Below are positions 49,203 to 61,465 of a stretch of DNA of 64,000 nucleotides, one piece after another; position 1 is the stretch's first letter; each line of letters begins with the position of its first letter. This DNA comes from Cymbidium sinense (taxonomy: Eukaryota; Streptophyta; Magnoliopsida; Asparagales; Orchidaceae). The notes below the pieces were generated by a model. It saw only the letters and a list, made by a program, of their open reading frames with translations, had not been told where the DNA came from and ran no database searches. A program made the translations under genes and the position numbers. Where the stretch lies: NCBI GenBank assembly GCA_021442155.1, contig CM038217.1, positions 145,635,643-145,699,642 of the forward strand. Reading direction: 5' to 3'.

Positions 49203-52200
49203 CGAGGACATTGTAGTCAACCCTGGGTTGGTCCTCCATAAGCATATCCATAGGTGGAGCATCTTGTGGAGGGGCTTCTTGATTACTAGAACTAATGACT
49301 TATTTACCCTTATCCTAAGGTGCTACCCTATGAGGTAAAACTTTGTCACTACGAAGGTTGACTTTAGCGATTTCATGAGATAGTTTAATGGAAAGTTCTA
49401 CCTGCCCATTAGGTTCACCTACAACTTCTCCTATAGGATCATAAGAGTTAGGTGACTCCAAATCTATCTCACTGAGCGAACTCAAATAATTTAGGAATGG
49501 GTAATCCATTTCAAAATCAGAAAGGAGTGGATCAAAATTGTTATAATTATTAGTAGTTGGAGAGCTTTTTATAGGAATAAAATCATCAAGATCATCAAAA
49601 GTAGAGAGAATGTAAGCAGAATCAGTCTTCTTCATCATTGATTTCTTGGATTTGGATGAAGGAATAAAGTATAAATCAAGTAAAATGAGCATAGTGAGGG
49701 ATTTGGTGCCCCCCTCCACTGATACAATACGGTTGTTAGAAGAAGAGCAGGTTGAAGGAACTATAGCTACAACAATGGTTAGAGTGTTGGACTCGGTTGG
49801 TGGTTGAGTTAATGTGTTATTTCAAGAAAGTGGAAGCTATCTTTGCTGCTGCAGGGCTTCTACCTTCCTAAAGTTGTCCTTAGTAACTTGCAAACTTTCC
49901 TTAGAGTTGGAGGTTTTAACTGCTTCAGGCACCTACAAGGGTAACTTTCTGATCTTAAAAATGATTTTCTTGGAGGTTCGGGATAGGGAGATATCCCAAC
50001 CTTTCTCTATCTTGAGAAGATCATGTGTATCCCCAATGATTACTCTAATAGAATTAGAGGGTTGTTCTAGTAGGTATTCCTTAGGGATGACAATGGAACC
50101 TGACTTATAGCTATGCTCAAGTCAGTCTTTAAAGGTAAAGCAATCTTCCAATACATGACCTAACATGCAGTGGTAGGGGCAATAGTTTGGATCATAACTA
50201 TTGCCCACATCCTCCAGCCTCCTAGGCCTACTAAAAATTAAGCTTCTTTAAGAGGTTCTTAAAGATCTTTCTGACTACCTCCTTCTTGAATGAATATGGT
50301 TTATTCAATTTGTCAGCAAGAGTAGGTAAGTGATAATTACTTGGTGGTGGATAGGAATACTGCTGTTGATACTGTGGATGGGGATACTGCTGAGCAGGCA
50401 GTGGTGGAGGCCACTGTGGCAACTAAGGTGGCCGATATGACGGCTGAAGTGGTGGCAAAGGAGGTGGTAGAGGAGGCTGCTGAGCTTGAGGTTTGTCTGA
50501 CTAAACCCTGGCTAGCTGCTTCCCCTTATAAATTATTATGACTACCCCTAGCTTTTTCTCAAATGTCTTCTGTGGTCTGGGCTTGGCTGACTAATCTTGG
50601 AAAGGTAACTGTTTGACCTCTCCTTGTAGACTAGCTACCTTGTTGTTTAATCTCTCAAATATCTTAATGGTGAACCCTTTAAGCATGAAGGCAACTGGAC
50701 CATGAATATTCTTGAGTAGAATTTTAATGGTGTGCTATTCAGATAACTATGGTTTTCATTTCATACTTAAATTTTTTCATCTAAGAGTGTAATCAATAAG
50801 GAACTCACCGAGGTGTTGTTGAGCTACAACGAGATCGCCCATAGTTACCCTTTGCTGAGCTCCAATAAATCTCTTAATAAAGAGCTACTCTAACTCAGTA
50901 AATGTCTTCACTGAACCATTGGTTTAACATACCAATCAAATGTGATGCCTGTCAAGCTACTGATGAGGAGGAAAAATAAGAGTGTATTGCTACCACCGAT
51001 TGCATTGCAACATACTCTAAATTATGCGCCGGGTTCCTCCGCCAAAAAATTTGAAGGATGGAGGCACAAAGCCCTTAGGGTATTAGACACCATCAAATTC
51101 CTCTGGTAAGGTCTACCCTTTGGAACAGATGAGCCATATCGAGCTGCACCAACGCATCCCTCACATGTTGCTCCACCATGTGTTTAATGCCTTTTTCATT
51201 CATGGGGGTACTATCCACCACCTTCCTATGCAAGCAACCACTGCCTCCCTCTACAAGAATGCATCTAGGATGATCTAAAGTGTGTGCCAACTCTACTCTA
51301 TAAGCTACTATGGGAGAAGGTTGTGAAATCGGAGCTGAATTCTATAATGTTGACACCATTGTTATAAACTCTTCAATATTCTTCCCCATTTAGTCAATAT
51401 GATCATCCCTCTGCCTAAGGTGGTGGAGGAGGTGCTGAGTTGAATGGATTGTGTCATCCTCTTCAATTACAATACCTTCCTAACTTTGTTGATCTCTCTG
51501 AATGGAACTCCTAGTATCGATCATATGAACCTCGACCAAATCCTCAAGAAGATCATCCTCATATAGATCAAAGTTGACCTTTCTATCCTGACAATCTAAT
51601 CAATCACTTCGAAGAAGTTCTCTCTTCTCTACAAAGTATGGTTCTAAAATATCATCTAGGGAGTGGTCTAACCGTATCAGTACAAATACATAATGTTGAC
51701 CGATACAGGGGTTGTGCTCACTGACAGAGATGCACCTAACATTTCCTGTCACTAGTGTGTTGGCTCTATGAGGGTCATGCTCACTAGAAGAGATGTGCTC
51801 GTACTACTCATGGGTGGAGTAGTGTCCCTAAAGAGATCCACTACCATGGGGACTACAGAACTATCCCCTACCCCCTCTATAATTGTTGTTGTCACTAGCA
51901 CTGATGGTGGTGGTAGTGGTGGTGCAACCACGATGTTGTGGGGTCGCCACTCCTTCTTCACTAAGATTGAAGTAGGAGGTTGAGTAGATGAACTCATCAT
52001 CACCTCAGTCGGTGGAGTAGATGAAGTGGGATTCTTTGGCCATAGCCGGATCACCAAGGGGCCTTTCTTCTCCCCGGATGCTATCTTCTGTGCCTTTGTA
52101 GGAATGGTAGATGGTGGGACCTAAACTGGTGACGGTGGGCAAGGAATAGATCAATGTGGTGGAGACAACACCAGCTCTATCCTCACTAGGGCATTTCCTT

Positions 52201-52985
52201 TATGATTGGTGGTACCCATCAACATTATGTTATCGGTCCTATCAGCCCTGGTGGCCTGATGATCGGGGAAATCAACTAGAGCGAAAGCCACCGACTGCCT
52301 AGCAAACCTTCGTCGCTCCCTGCTCCCTGACTAAGCTGCTACTCGAGGCCTTTGATGCTCTATCACTATGATTGTTCTTAGAAATGCTCCTGGGGATGAT
52401 CGACCTCAAGTAAAATAATGTGTCAAACTTTGAAAGTCTGTGCGCCCTGCCTACCTAGCGTAATACCATCCATAGACTGACATAGGACCTCCTCTTATCG
52501 CGAGCTAAAACCTCATAGTATGTAGGAGGTGGAGGTAATTCAGATATCCTATGGTAGTCTTCCTCTCTGTCTGATGCCAAGAGGCGGTGGAACTGATTGC
52601 TAGTCATAAATGGAGAAACCTCATGAGGATAACCATCCTTTGTAATGTGGGATGCGACATCCATCTCTCGAGCAGCACGCTCGTGGTGCTGCTTGATCTT
52701 GCTCCTATTACATTAATGTGTGTGGTGCTACATGCGACTGAGTAAGGAAGTGTGAGAGATAGATCCTACCTCAAAGGTAGGGGAGGCTATCTCCGAAGTC
52801 AGAATAACCTTCCCCTTAGAGGGGACCAATGAGGAAGTGCTTGCATGCACTCGAGCAACTATGGGAGCAACTAACTAAGTGGGAACTAGACTAACTGGCG
52901 AAACCTTGATAGCCTTCCTATTCAAAGAAGGATACTCAGTGTCAAAAGGCAGGTCAATGTGGATGATTGTCTTCTGCCCAGCCAT
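49203..52985 (-). pseudogene. gag (with long N-terminal extension) remnant, element 1
   Basis: Gag builds the virus-like particle. Read right to left: a possible start at 52,985 (MAGQKTIIHIDLPFDTEY) begins about 1.7 kb of extension of unknown function, with open pieces at 52,455-52,664 (ELPPPPTYYEVLARDKR) and 51,752-52,057 (Ser/Thr/Pro-rich). The capsid-like part (about 51,290-50,580) shows the SLTGITFDWY block and FIKRFIGAQQRVTMGDLV, typical of plant Ty3/gypsy gag. Next come a Pro/Gln/Tyr-rich linker (50,231-50,422), a zinc knuckle at 50,125-50,193 (CPYHCMLGHVLEDC, a C-x3-C-x3-H-x4-C variant) and a C-terminal acidic part (49,315-49,719, with FDDLDDFIPI). Several stops and frameshifts make it non-functional. 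The protein continues into protease at 41,561 beyond the inserted LTR. Confidence 0.82.
50125..50193 (-). pseudogene. gag zinc knuckle
   Basis: The minus strand encodes DPNYCPYHCMLGHVLEDC followed by FTFKD, then a TGA at 50,122-50,124. Zinc knuckles bind the element RNA for packaging. The residue after the histidine (CMLGH rather than the common RxxGH) has no effect on the Cys/His ligands. Confidence 0.8.
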
Positions 52986-53270
52986 CTCATCCCGACTAAC
53001 TGTGGTGAGGGTTGACCCCTCACAAGAAATGGGAGCTCCCTCAAATCCTCAGCCAAAGAACACTAGATGTGAGGAGTCAGTCTGAGGGAGGCTGGCCCAA
53101 TCCAGGGCCAAATCCATCTCAAACCAAAAGGTGAAAACAAACTTCTAAGAGGTCATGTGTCTTGACTGCAAAGACTACACTAACTGATCTAAGCTATATG
53201 TCTGCATATGTTGAAATATAACTTGTATTAGATTTCTTTCTTGATATTTGTTCCAAGAAAGTAGCTAAAG
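52986..53270 (-). other. Leader between stem-loop array and gag
   Basis: Sequence upstream of the putative gag start on the minus strand. No conserved motif, primer-binding site or ORF seen. It could contain the 3' splice site for a leader intron, but I cannot identify one. Confidence 0.4.
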
Positions 53271-55100
53271 TTTAGAGTTTTTGAACCCACACTCAATACT
53301 TCAAATATGTTAAGTGGGGTTCATTGGAGAGATTTAGATGTTTTGGAGGAGAGTCATTTTCTATTTGATTTTTCAATTTTAGAACCCATACTTAACCAAT
53401 TTAGGTAGGTTTGGTGTGGTTTGAAATTTTGAGGAGAGATTTCTTTCTTTTTTGGAGATTATTTGCATTTTATTTTTCTTGTTTGAAAATATGGATAGTT
53501 TGAAAGAATCTCTACTTAGCAAATTTGGGTATGCTAAGAAGAGGTTGTGATTGTGTATTTGAAATATTTTTTGCTTATGAAGATTTGATTGTGTGATACT
53601 TTGATTTGAAAATTGGGTTTTCTTACTTAACAAATTTGGTATGTTAATTAGAGGCCATATGTGTTTAATTTATGCTTGAAGATGAGACTTCACTTAATAA
53701 ATTTGGTATGTTAAGTGAAATCCAAATGTGATTGTGATATAGATTTGCTTTTCTTTGAATATGGGAGTCTCACTTAACAAATTTGGTATGTTAAGTGAAA
53801 GCTCAAGTGTGGTTGATATGAAAAATTGGATCCTTATCTAACAAATTTGGTATGTTAAAATAGGGATCAAATGTGTGTTGAAAAGAGACCCTCACTTAGC
53901 AAATTTGGTATGTTAAGTAAAAGACTAAATGTGTTTGATATGTTTTTGAAAATGGGACTCCCACTTAACAATTTGGTGTGTTAAGTGGAAATCAAAGTAT
54001 GATATGACTTTAGAATGGGATTCTCACTTAAGAAATTTGATATGTTAAGTGGGAATCCAACATGGCTTGATTATGTGGTTCTTACTTGATAAATTTGATT
54101 TGTTAAGTATAACCGAATGTATGTTTTTTTTAAAAATAAGACCCTCACTTAACAAATTAAATATGTTAAGCGAAAGTCAAATTTTATGTTTTGGAAATGA
54201 GACCCCAACTTAAAAAATTGAAATTGTTAAGTGAAACTCAAATTTATATTTTTAAAAATGAGACCCCCACTTTAACAAATTGAAATTGTTAAGTGGAAGT
54301 CAAATTTATGTTTTGAAAATGAGACCCTCACTTAATAGATTGAAATTGCAAAGTGAAAGTCAAATTTTATGTTTTGAAAATAAGACCACCACTTAACAAA
54401 TTGAAATTGTTAAGTGGAGGTAAAATTTATGTTTTGAAAATGAGACCCTCACTTAACATATTGAAATTGTTAAGTGAAAGTCAAATTTTATGTTTTAAAA
54501 ATGAGACCCTAACTTAACAAATTGAAATTATTAAGTGAATTAAATTTTATGTTTTGAAAATGAGACCCCCACTTAACAAATTGAAATTGTCAAGTGAAAG
54601 TCAAATTTATGTTTTGAAAATAAGACCCCCACTTAACAAATTGAATATATTAGGTGAAGGTAAAATTTATGTTCTTGAAAATGGGACCCCTACTTAACAA
54701 ATTGAATATGTTAAATTTGTATTTAGTTTAAAAATATATTCTCACTTAACAAGTTTGGATATGTTAAGTGGGAATCACACACAGCATGATTTGCTCTTGC
54801 AAAGAGGGACACTTCAACTCCAACATATGTGAAATTTGTTAAATGAAGTTTCAATTTATTTGAAAAATGGATTCATCATTCAATAATTTTGAGTATGTTG
54901 AATGGGCATGGTTATTTTTCAAGAATGTGCTTTTGAAAAGAACCTCCATGTAAAAATCATAGGGATCGTTAAATGGAGGGATTTAAATTTTGTGATTTTG
55001 TGAGTTTCTTGAAAGGTGCTTTTAGAAAGTGTCATTTTTTGAAATAAATTATTTTCTTTAAATTTTATGATGAACCTTGCCTCACCAAGTTAGTAGTGAG
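53271..55100 (-). repeat. Stem-loop array in the 5' leader of element 1
   Basis: About 25 stem-loops. From 54,120 to 54,700 they form a regular tandem array of about 60-65 bp with unit AAAATGAGACCCYCACTTAA, an AATTGAAATT loop and GTTAAGTGAAAGTC, so outer arms GACYYYCAC/GTGAAAGTC also pair. To the left (53,510-54,060) units have the AAATTTGGTA loop as in element A. It lies between primer-binding site and gag on the minus strand, so it would be transcribed as leader RNA. No coding capacity. Confidence 0.82.
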
Positions 55101-55382
55101 AAGGTTCTAAATTTTTATTATCTCCCCTTTCATTGATAAATTCTATTCTTTACCTATTGGGGAACCCAATAGGGGTTTCAAGACCTACACAGAGTGAGGT
55201 CCTAAAACCTAAAGGATGTTGACTGACTTTGCTTAAGAATGAAATAAGTTAAGTGCCAATGGAAGAAAAGATAGTCTAGGGCTCACATGAAATGCAAGTC
55301 TATTATCAATTCTTGGAGATAATAATCATTTACTAGAGATGTAGAGAGGAACCATCCCCAACGAAGTTGCTAGAAAAATCTA
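55101..55382 (-). other. LTR-proximal leader segment of element 1
   Basis: Counterpart of 1,891-2,144, sharing GGAACCCAATAGGGG, GTCCTAAAACCTAAAGGATG and AAGTGCCAATGGA. It includes the primer-binding site. Confidence 0.65.
55355..55373 (-). other. Primer-binding site of element 1 (decayed)
   Basis: The minus strand reads CTAGCAACTTCGTTGGGGA, nine bases after the LTR end CACCA. Against a tRNA-Arg-type site (TGGCGACTC-GCTGGGGA, from memory of Ogre-like elements) the differences are mostly C-to-T or G-to-A. This site fixes the transcription direction of the family as minus here, agreeing with gag and pol. Confidence 0.6.
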
Positions 55383-57306
55383 TGGTGTTTATTTTTTTGG
55401 TTTATGCATTTTGTGTGTTGTGTATGTGAGGGGATACCACGCAGATCTGATGATGTACTAATTGAGGTGATCAGGTACTACATTAAGGAATAGTGTAATA
55501 TTTCAAGAGATAGAAGTCACTACCCTATAATGGACCTAATTACCTAATAACGATCCCTAAGGCAGGGTTTACTTTACATGAAAAAGTAAAGCATGTTTAT
55601 TTAAATTGGGTTAATTAAGTTCCATATGAAGGCAAGCCTCCATAATTAATTACATCTTAAGGGAAGTAAATCCCTTAAGAATACTCTTGATTAAAGTAGG
55701 TAATTATTATCTCTGAAGAATGCAAAGATAGGAATATCAAAGGATTGATTGTATTTTAGAAAATCAAATGGGAGAGATCAAAAGGGGAGAGTTATTATCA
55801 AAACTAAAGGAGATGAGTACGGAGTGCTCATCTTACTAGGAAACCTAATGATCACTCTAATCTATCCTATGGTTGGGCTTTATTTATTTGAATTTTGAGA
55901 AGATTTATTTGTTTGAGTAGAATTTTATTAGAAATCTAGGACTTATAATTTCACAATACAATATTGTGAAAATACCTAAGAGGTGAGGATTTATGCTTGT
56001 AGCTCGCAAAGAGAAACATCAACCTTGGATCCTAAATCTAGGGAGCTTTGATGATGACCAAAGCACAATCTTAATCTAATGTGAGAGTGGGTATATGGTT
56101 TACCTCCACAAGAGAGAGAAAGCTACCCGAGTGCTAGACTTATTATCGCATTGAGTGGTAGCCAGCTAACTCCTCCTACGCTTTAAGTCCATGTGGGCAA
56201 GTTATATGCTTTGCAAGATGGTTAAGTTGTTATTTATTTAGAAGAGAAACTAAGTTCTTAAACCCACTCCCTAAGAGACTAGATCATGAAGGACATGAAT
56301 AATGACTTAAATCTAATGCAAATTTTATCAAGTTTTATTTTATTTTCAGACTTTTTATTTTAACATGGGCTCTAAGATTTTGTATGCATAAATGCATGAG
56401 AAATTGATTATGGGCCAAAACAAAAATGAAATAGGTGTATTTCCATCAAAGGCTCTTACAAGTTAAGCTTTTATTCTCTAGCACAGATGGAAGCCATCTC
56501 ATAACAAGAGTGAAAGAATATGACATTGATGATATTATACATGCAATCATCCAGCTTAGGGGGTTGCTAAATATTTTTATTACCTTGATTTAATTCCTAA
56601 GCTTTTATGTGAGGTTATGAGTTATTTTAAAATTTTAGTTATGAGTTGTTAGTGGGATAGATAAGTTATTTTTTATCCTAAGAGCCTAATCACATCCAAG
56701 CCACACAGCAATCACCAATCATAAATAAACTATGAAAAGACATGATATTTCTAATGGACAAGCTAAACAAAATATCAAATAAAGCTATAAAAAAGAATAA
56801 GAGGGACGGCACGGTATCGCCAGATAACTAAAAGAAATGTGAGTAGCTGAGCTCTACCCTTATATATCCCAGTGTGAAGAAATGATAAGTGTTATGGGGG
56901 TTCTTCATTCTTCATCATACATTCTTCACTCTTCATCTTTCATTTTTTTGATTTTGATTTGCTCCATTTCTCTCTTTCTTTTTGTTTGATTGGGATGTTG
57001 TTTGCTCCAAAAGGCATCACATGGTGTATAAGACTTGGTTTTATAACCATTATTCATCCTAATCCCCCATAACACTTATCCTAATCCTAATACAAAAATT
57101 ACATTAAAAGAGAAGAAAAGTAAATCTAGCTACACCTACAAAATAAGTTTTAGTTAAACACACCATATAACTCAAGCAGTTATATAAATAATTTAGACTT
57201 AACACCCTACACATGGATAACCAAGTCCACTTGTTAGACTTGGGCTATGCTTAGGGGCTAAGCAACATGCACAGCAAAAAGCATTTATATTTTTATTACA
57301 ACGGTG
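55383..57306 (-). mobile_element. 5' LTR of element 1, sense 3' part
   Basis: Ends TGGTGTTTATT on the plus strand (sense ...AAACACCA). It holds the 3' part of the LTR: the TTTACTTTTTC-type hairpin (about 55,570), the CTCAGCTACC segment, the purine tract (56,905-56,990) and the GGGGTGCT-like segment. It is interrupted at 57,306 by a nested LTR and resumes at 61,693. Confidence 0.75.
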
Positions 57307-58462
57307 TGGTGTTTTATTTCTCAAACTCTTGGGGGAATTTGAAAAATAAAATTTTAGTATGTGTTGTTGGACACCATGTAGATCCATAGATATTCTCACT
57401 AAGATGATCAGGTGCGACATTGAGGAATGATGTACTATCTCGACATTGAAGTAAGATAATTTAAAGTGAATCGACATTCTTTAAAGGAATTTTTATATTT
57501 ATTTTGAATTTGATTTGACGTAGGAAATATAAAAAGAGTTTGCTGGTCCTAACCCATTTCCCCAATGTGTGAATTGATTTAGTTTAATTTTAGAACAATT
57601 AGTTGATTTTATATTTTTTTTAGGTTAAGGGGTGAACTAAATCCATTAATTACCCCTTACCTACACCATTTTAATATAATTAACCAAATAATTCTGAGGC
57701 AACATATGATATGAAACTACATGAAATTTAAGTTAGCAATGCACCTAAGAAATAAAGGGGTATAATGTAATTGGCTCACAATTATTGATTAATTAAGCTA
57801 AAGGGTTTTCATTAAGTACTTTCATAACCTTCCCACACATGTGAGTTGGAAATGATTTCCTCAAACTTACCTTAGGCTTTTGAACACCAAAGGATCTACC
57901 CAGTAAGAGAATGATTAACTTCAAATTGATTTTGAAAGTTTGATCATTAGCAGCTTAATCTTAATTATGTTTGGATTATGGAAGAAAGGGGGTTTAAGGA
58001 ATAATTTAGGAAAAATATCCCAAACTCATTCCACAAATAATATTTAATTATCTCAATTAAGGGATTAAACTACTGTTCATATGCTTAATTACTCTTAATT
58101 ACATTAAGGGGGTGACTAGAGGTTCATAAATTAATTTTCCTAATTAACTCATTAATAAATTCCAAAAAAATTAAGGGAGGAAGAAGTCTTCCCAGTAAAC
58201 ATTTATGAGAAATTTAGAATTAATTCATGAAGTAATTAGGGAGTAATTAAGGTAATTCAATTTTTAATTAAACCCTAATTAAGAAAATTCACTGTTCAAA
58301 ATCAATTAGAAATAAATTTATTAGATTCTCCTCTGAAATATCTTTAAAATGTTCCCTTATTTATCTTTTTTTTGGATTTTTTACATTTAGTTATGATTTT
58401 ATGAAGTTTTAGTGACTAAAGGATAATTAGAATATCCTAATTAATTACCTAATCTCGTCAGT

Positions 58463-58501
58463 GCCATGTGGATTGCTAATGCAGCGTGCTATCCACGTGG
58501 C
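58463..58501. promoter_or_regulatory. CACGTG-type inverted repeat, nested LTR
   Basis: GCCATGTGGA pairs with TCCACGTGGC (one G-T pair) around a TTGCTAATGCAGCGTGCTA loop. Confidence 0.5.
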
Positions 58502-59318
58502 GCGACGAGATTGGTTATTTAAGTTGAAACATCACACGCCGCGTCAACTGGCGGCACAATGCTCTTTCCCTTGGGACATCCGATCAAGGATTAGATAATC
58601 ATAATTAATCTTGTGTTTCTAAAGGATTTAAATCAATGGATCTAATTACTTTAATCAAGGCCATCCATCCAAAATATGTTGCGTGAACAGCTCATGATTC
58701 ATCCCTACCTAAGCTATGGGAGACAGAGGTCGTCCATCCTCCATGGATTGATCTGAGCTCACTTAAACTTAGATTAGGCTAGGATTCACCCCCACACCAT
58801 CAAGAGGTATGGGGAAGAATATCCAATGGCTAGAATTTAATGGGATTACAATTCCCATCACAAAAGACCAAACAATTTTCAAAAGAGGATCAGTTTTGAT
58901 CAATACCTCACAAGAGGCTATCATAGGCAGTTTTAATGAAGGAGGTTGCTTCTTTTAGTGGAGACGAAGCCCTGTTGAAAGTTTCAAGTCTTGATTTGAA
59001 GTGAATTGCTCAATTTACCAAGCTACCCTTCAATGGATTACGACTTTGATCGAAATCCCCCTTCCTGTGGCTTGGTGACTTGGGAAACACTTTGGGTGAG
59101 CTCAACTAGCTCCCTTGATGGTGCTTGCAAAGTGAATTTAGGTTTGGTGGAGAATTGGATGATTTGGAAATTCCTTAGGCCTCCCCTATTTTAGCTTTGA
59201 AGAAAACTGAGAAGGAAGAAATGGAATGAGTTTGGGAATCCTTCTCAAGGCTTGGAGAAGCTTGGTTTTTGTTCCTAGGGATCAATCAAATTCAATGTGT
59301 GTGGTTTAAGTGGGAATG

Positions 59319-59339
59319 AGGGGGAGTATATCTCCCCCT
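59319..59339 (-). promoter_or_regulatory. Palindromic TATA-like element, nested LTR
   Basis: GGGGGAG-TATAT-CTCCCCC, perfect arms. Confidence 0.5.
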
Positions 59340-59779
59340 CCTTGGATCAAATGGTTGAGGCTTACTCTTCTAATTTGGATCAATTACTCTAATTGATTGG
59401 GTTGTTTAGGCTGTTAAGACTCCATGTGGTTCAATTTTGGCAGAGGAGTGGAGGAGAGGAAGTGCACATGTGCTAGGTGAGTGTATGGAGTGATCCAAGT
59501 GGAGAATTCCCATTACAGGGGTCAGTTTAGCCTTGGGTTGGGTCATGACTGACCCAAACCCATTGGTTCATATTCACCACCCTCTTTAGTGTCCATGTGG
59601 ACCACTAGGAATATGTTAAGTGGTCATGAGAAAGAATTAACCAAATTCTAAGTGAATTTGGCCATAGGTTACCCTTTGACCCAAGGGTAAAATGGCTATT
59701 TGGCATTGATTTTGATTTGGGCAGCTTTGAAATGATTCAAAACTAGGTTGCACTAAGTTTCAAGTGATTTGAATTGGTT

Positions 59780-60610
59780 CAATTTGACCCATTTAGGTCA
59801 AATTCAATCAATTTAGGTCAAGTTGACCAATTGGTTAAATTGGGTCAAATCATAAGTTAAGTCAAGTTCAAATGATTATTTGGAGCCTATGGGTATCATT
59901 GGTTTAGTTCAATTTGATTTATATTTAGTTTTGATTCATTTAGGTCAAATGGGTCAAGTTAACCAATTTGACCCATTTAACCCATTTGACCCAATTAGAT
60001 TAGGTCATGGGTTGGTTTAGGCTCGGTTGATCATTTCAAATATTTTGCAATCTTTAGTTTCAATCAATTTTAGTTTGGTTTGATTTCAAATTGATTTGAC
60101 CTTTTAGGTCAAGTTGGGTTCAAGGTCAAGTGGGCTAAGTTAGGTTTAGTTGGTTAATCGAAGCTTTGGTCAAGTTCAACAAGTGATTTAGAATGAATAT
60201 GACCCTTTGGTTACAATCAATTTGGCTTAGATCAAGATTTCACCAATTTTGACTTTTTGGGTCAACTTAGGTCAACTTGGGTCAACTTAGGTCAAGTTGC
60301 CAATTGGGCTAGGTTTGGCTCAAATGATGACTTGGTCAAGTTCAATCTTTGATTATGAGTTGGTTTATTAAGGGTTTCAATCAATTTGGCTTATGGTGGA
60401 TTTTGGTTAGTTTGAATTTTATTTGGGCTAAGTGTTGACTTGGTCAAAGGCTAGGTTTTACTTGATTTGACCTAATTTGAGTGATTGATCATCCTATGAT
60501 GATTATTGCTGTAATGTGCTTAGATGGACTTAGTTCAATCCAGCTTGGATTGAATTTGGCTCAAAAGGTCCTTTAGGTCACTTTGGGTCAAGTGGGTCAA
60601 TCATGATCAA
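59780..60610 (-). promoter_or_regulatory. TTGACC array in U3, nested LTR
   Basis: Includes a local tandem of GGTCAACTT(A/G) units at 60,260-60,295 and repeated TTGACCCATTTGACC at 59,955-59,995. Confidence 0.5.
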
Positions 60611-61309
60611 GACTTGATTCAAGTTTGGTTGAACTCACATGTGGGCTTATGATTGAAATATAAATCCAATTGCAAGTGATTTGGAGTCAAATGGGTTTTG
60701 ATTCATTTGAAAATTTCAAATCAAAAGGGTGAACATGGGTTTGACTTGGGTTAGGTTGATTGTGGCTTGATGATTAAAGTTTATGTTTATATTTGGTTTG
60801 TGATTGAAGGATAGATTGTTTGAAGAGAAAATCCAAAGGTTTGGATTGATTTGAGAATGATTTGGTTAAGTTCAAGAATTTGACTTGAAATTATACAAGT
60901 TAGATTTAAGATGGATTTGGATTTGAGTTTTGAAATTAGTTTTGGTTATTTGAATTTATATTTCATTTATATTTTTGAATATAAATGAGAATATAAATGG
61001 GTTATGAGAAAATCTTTTGAATTTGGAGTGATTTGAATTTTGTTTGAGCTAAGTCCAATGATTTAACTTGAAAGAGTATGAGTTGGATTTAAATTGAGTT
61101 TGGATTTGAGTTTTGAATTTGGTTTTGGTTATTTGAATTTATATTTCATTTATATTTGTGAATATAAATGAAAATATAAATTGGTTACGAGAAAATCATT
61201 TGAATTTAGAGTGATTTGGATTTGATTTGAGCTAAGTCCATAAGATGAAATCAAAATGGCTTAGGAAAGATTTTGAATTTGATTTAAGATTTAAGAAAAT
61301 CCATTGAGT

Positions 61310-61465
61310 TGGAATTGATTTAAGGTTTGATTTACAATTGATTTGAATTTGAAATTGATTTGAATTTGAAGTTGGTTTGAATTTGAAGTTGACTTGAATT
61401 TGAAGTTAATTTGAATTTGAAATTGATTTGAATTTGAAGTTTATTTGAATTTGAAGTTTGACTTG
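61310..61465. repeat. 18-bp minisatellite in LTR
   Basis: About eight tandem copies of a TTTGAATTTGAAGTTGA-like 18-bp unit near the sense 5' end of the nested LTR. LTR2 has a shorter version at 15,575-15,645. Confidence 0.8.

Noticed and set aside
50341..50541. Plus-strand ORF rich in Ala and Val
   Set aside because: It is the antisense shadow of the Pro/Gln-rich gag linker on the minus strand.
53510..54780. CRISPR-like array (regular repeats and spacers)
   Set aside because: Each unit is an imperfect hairpin with drifting spacing and sequence, spacers are also similar to one another, there are no cas genes, and the genome is a plant's.
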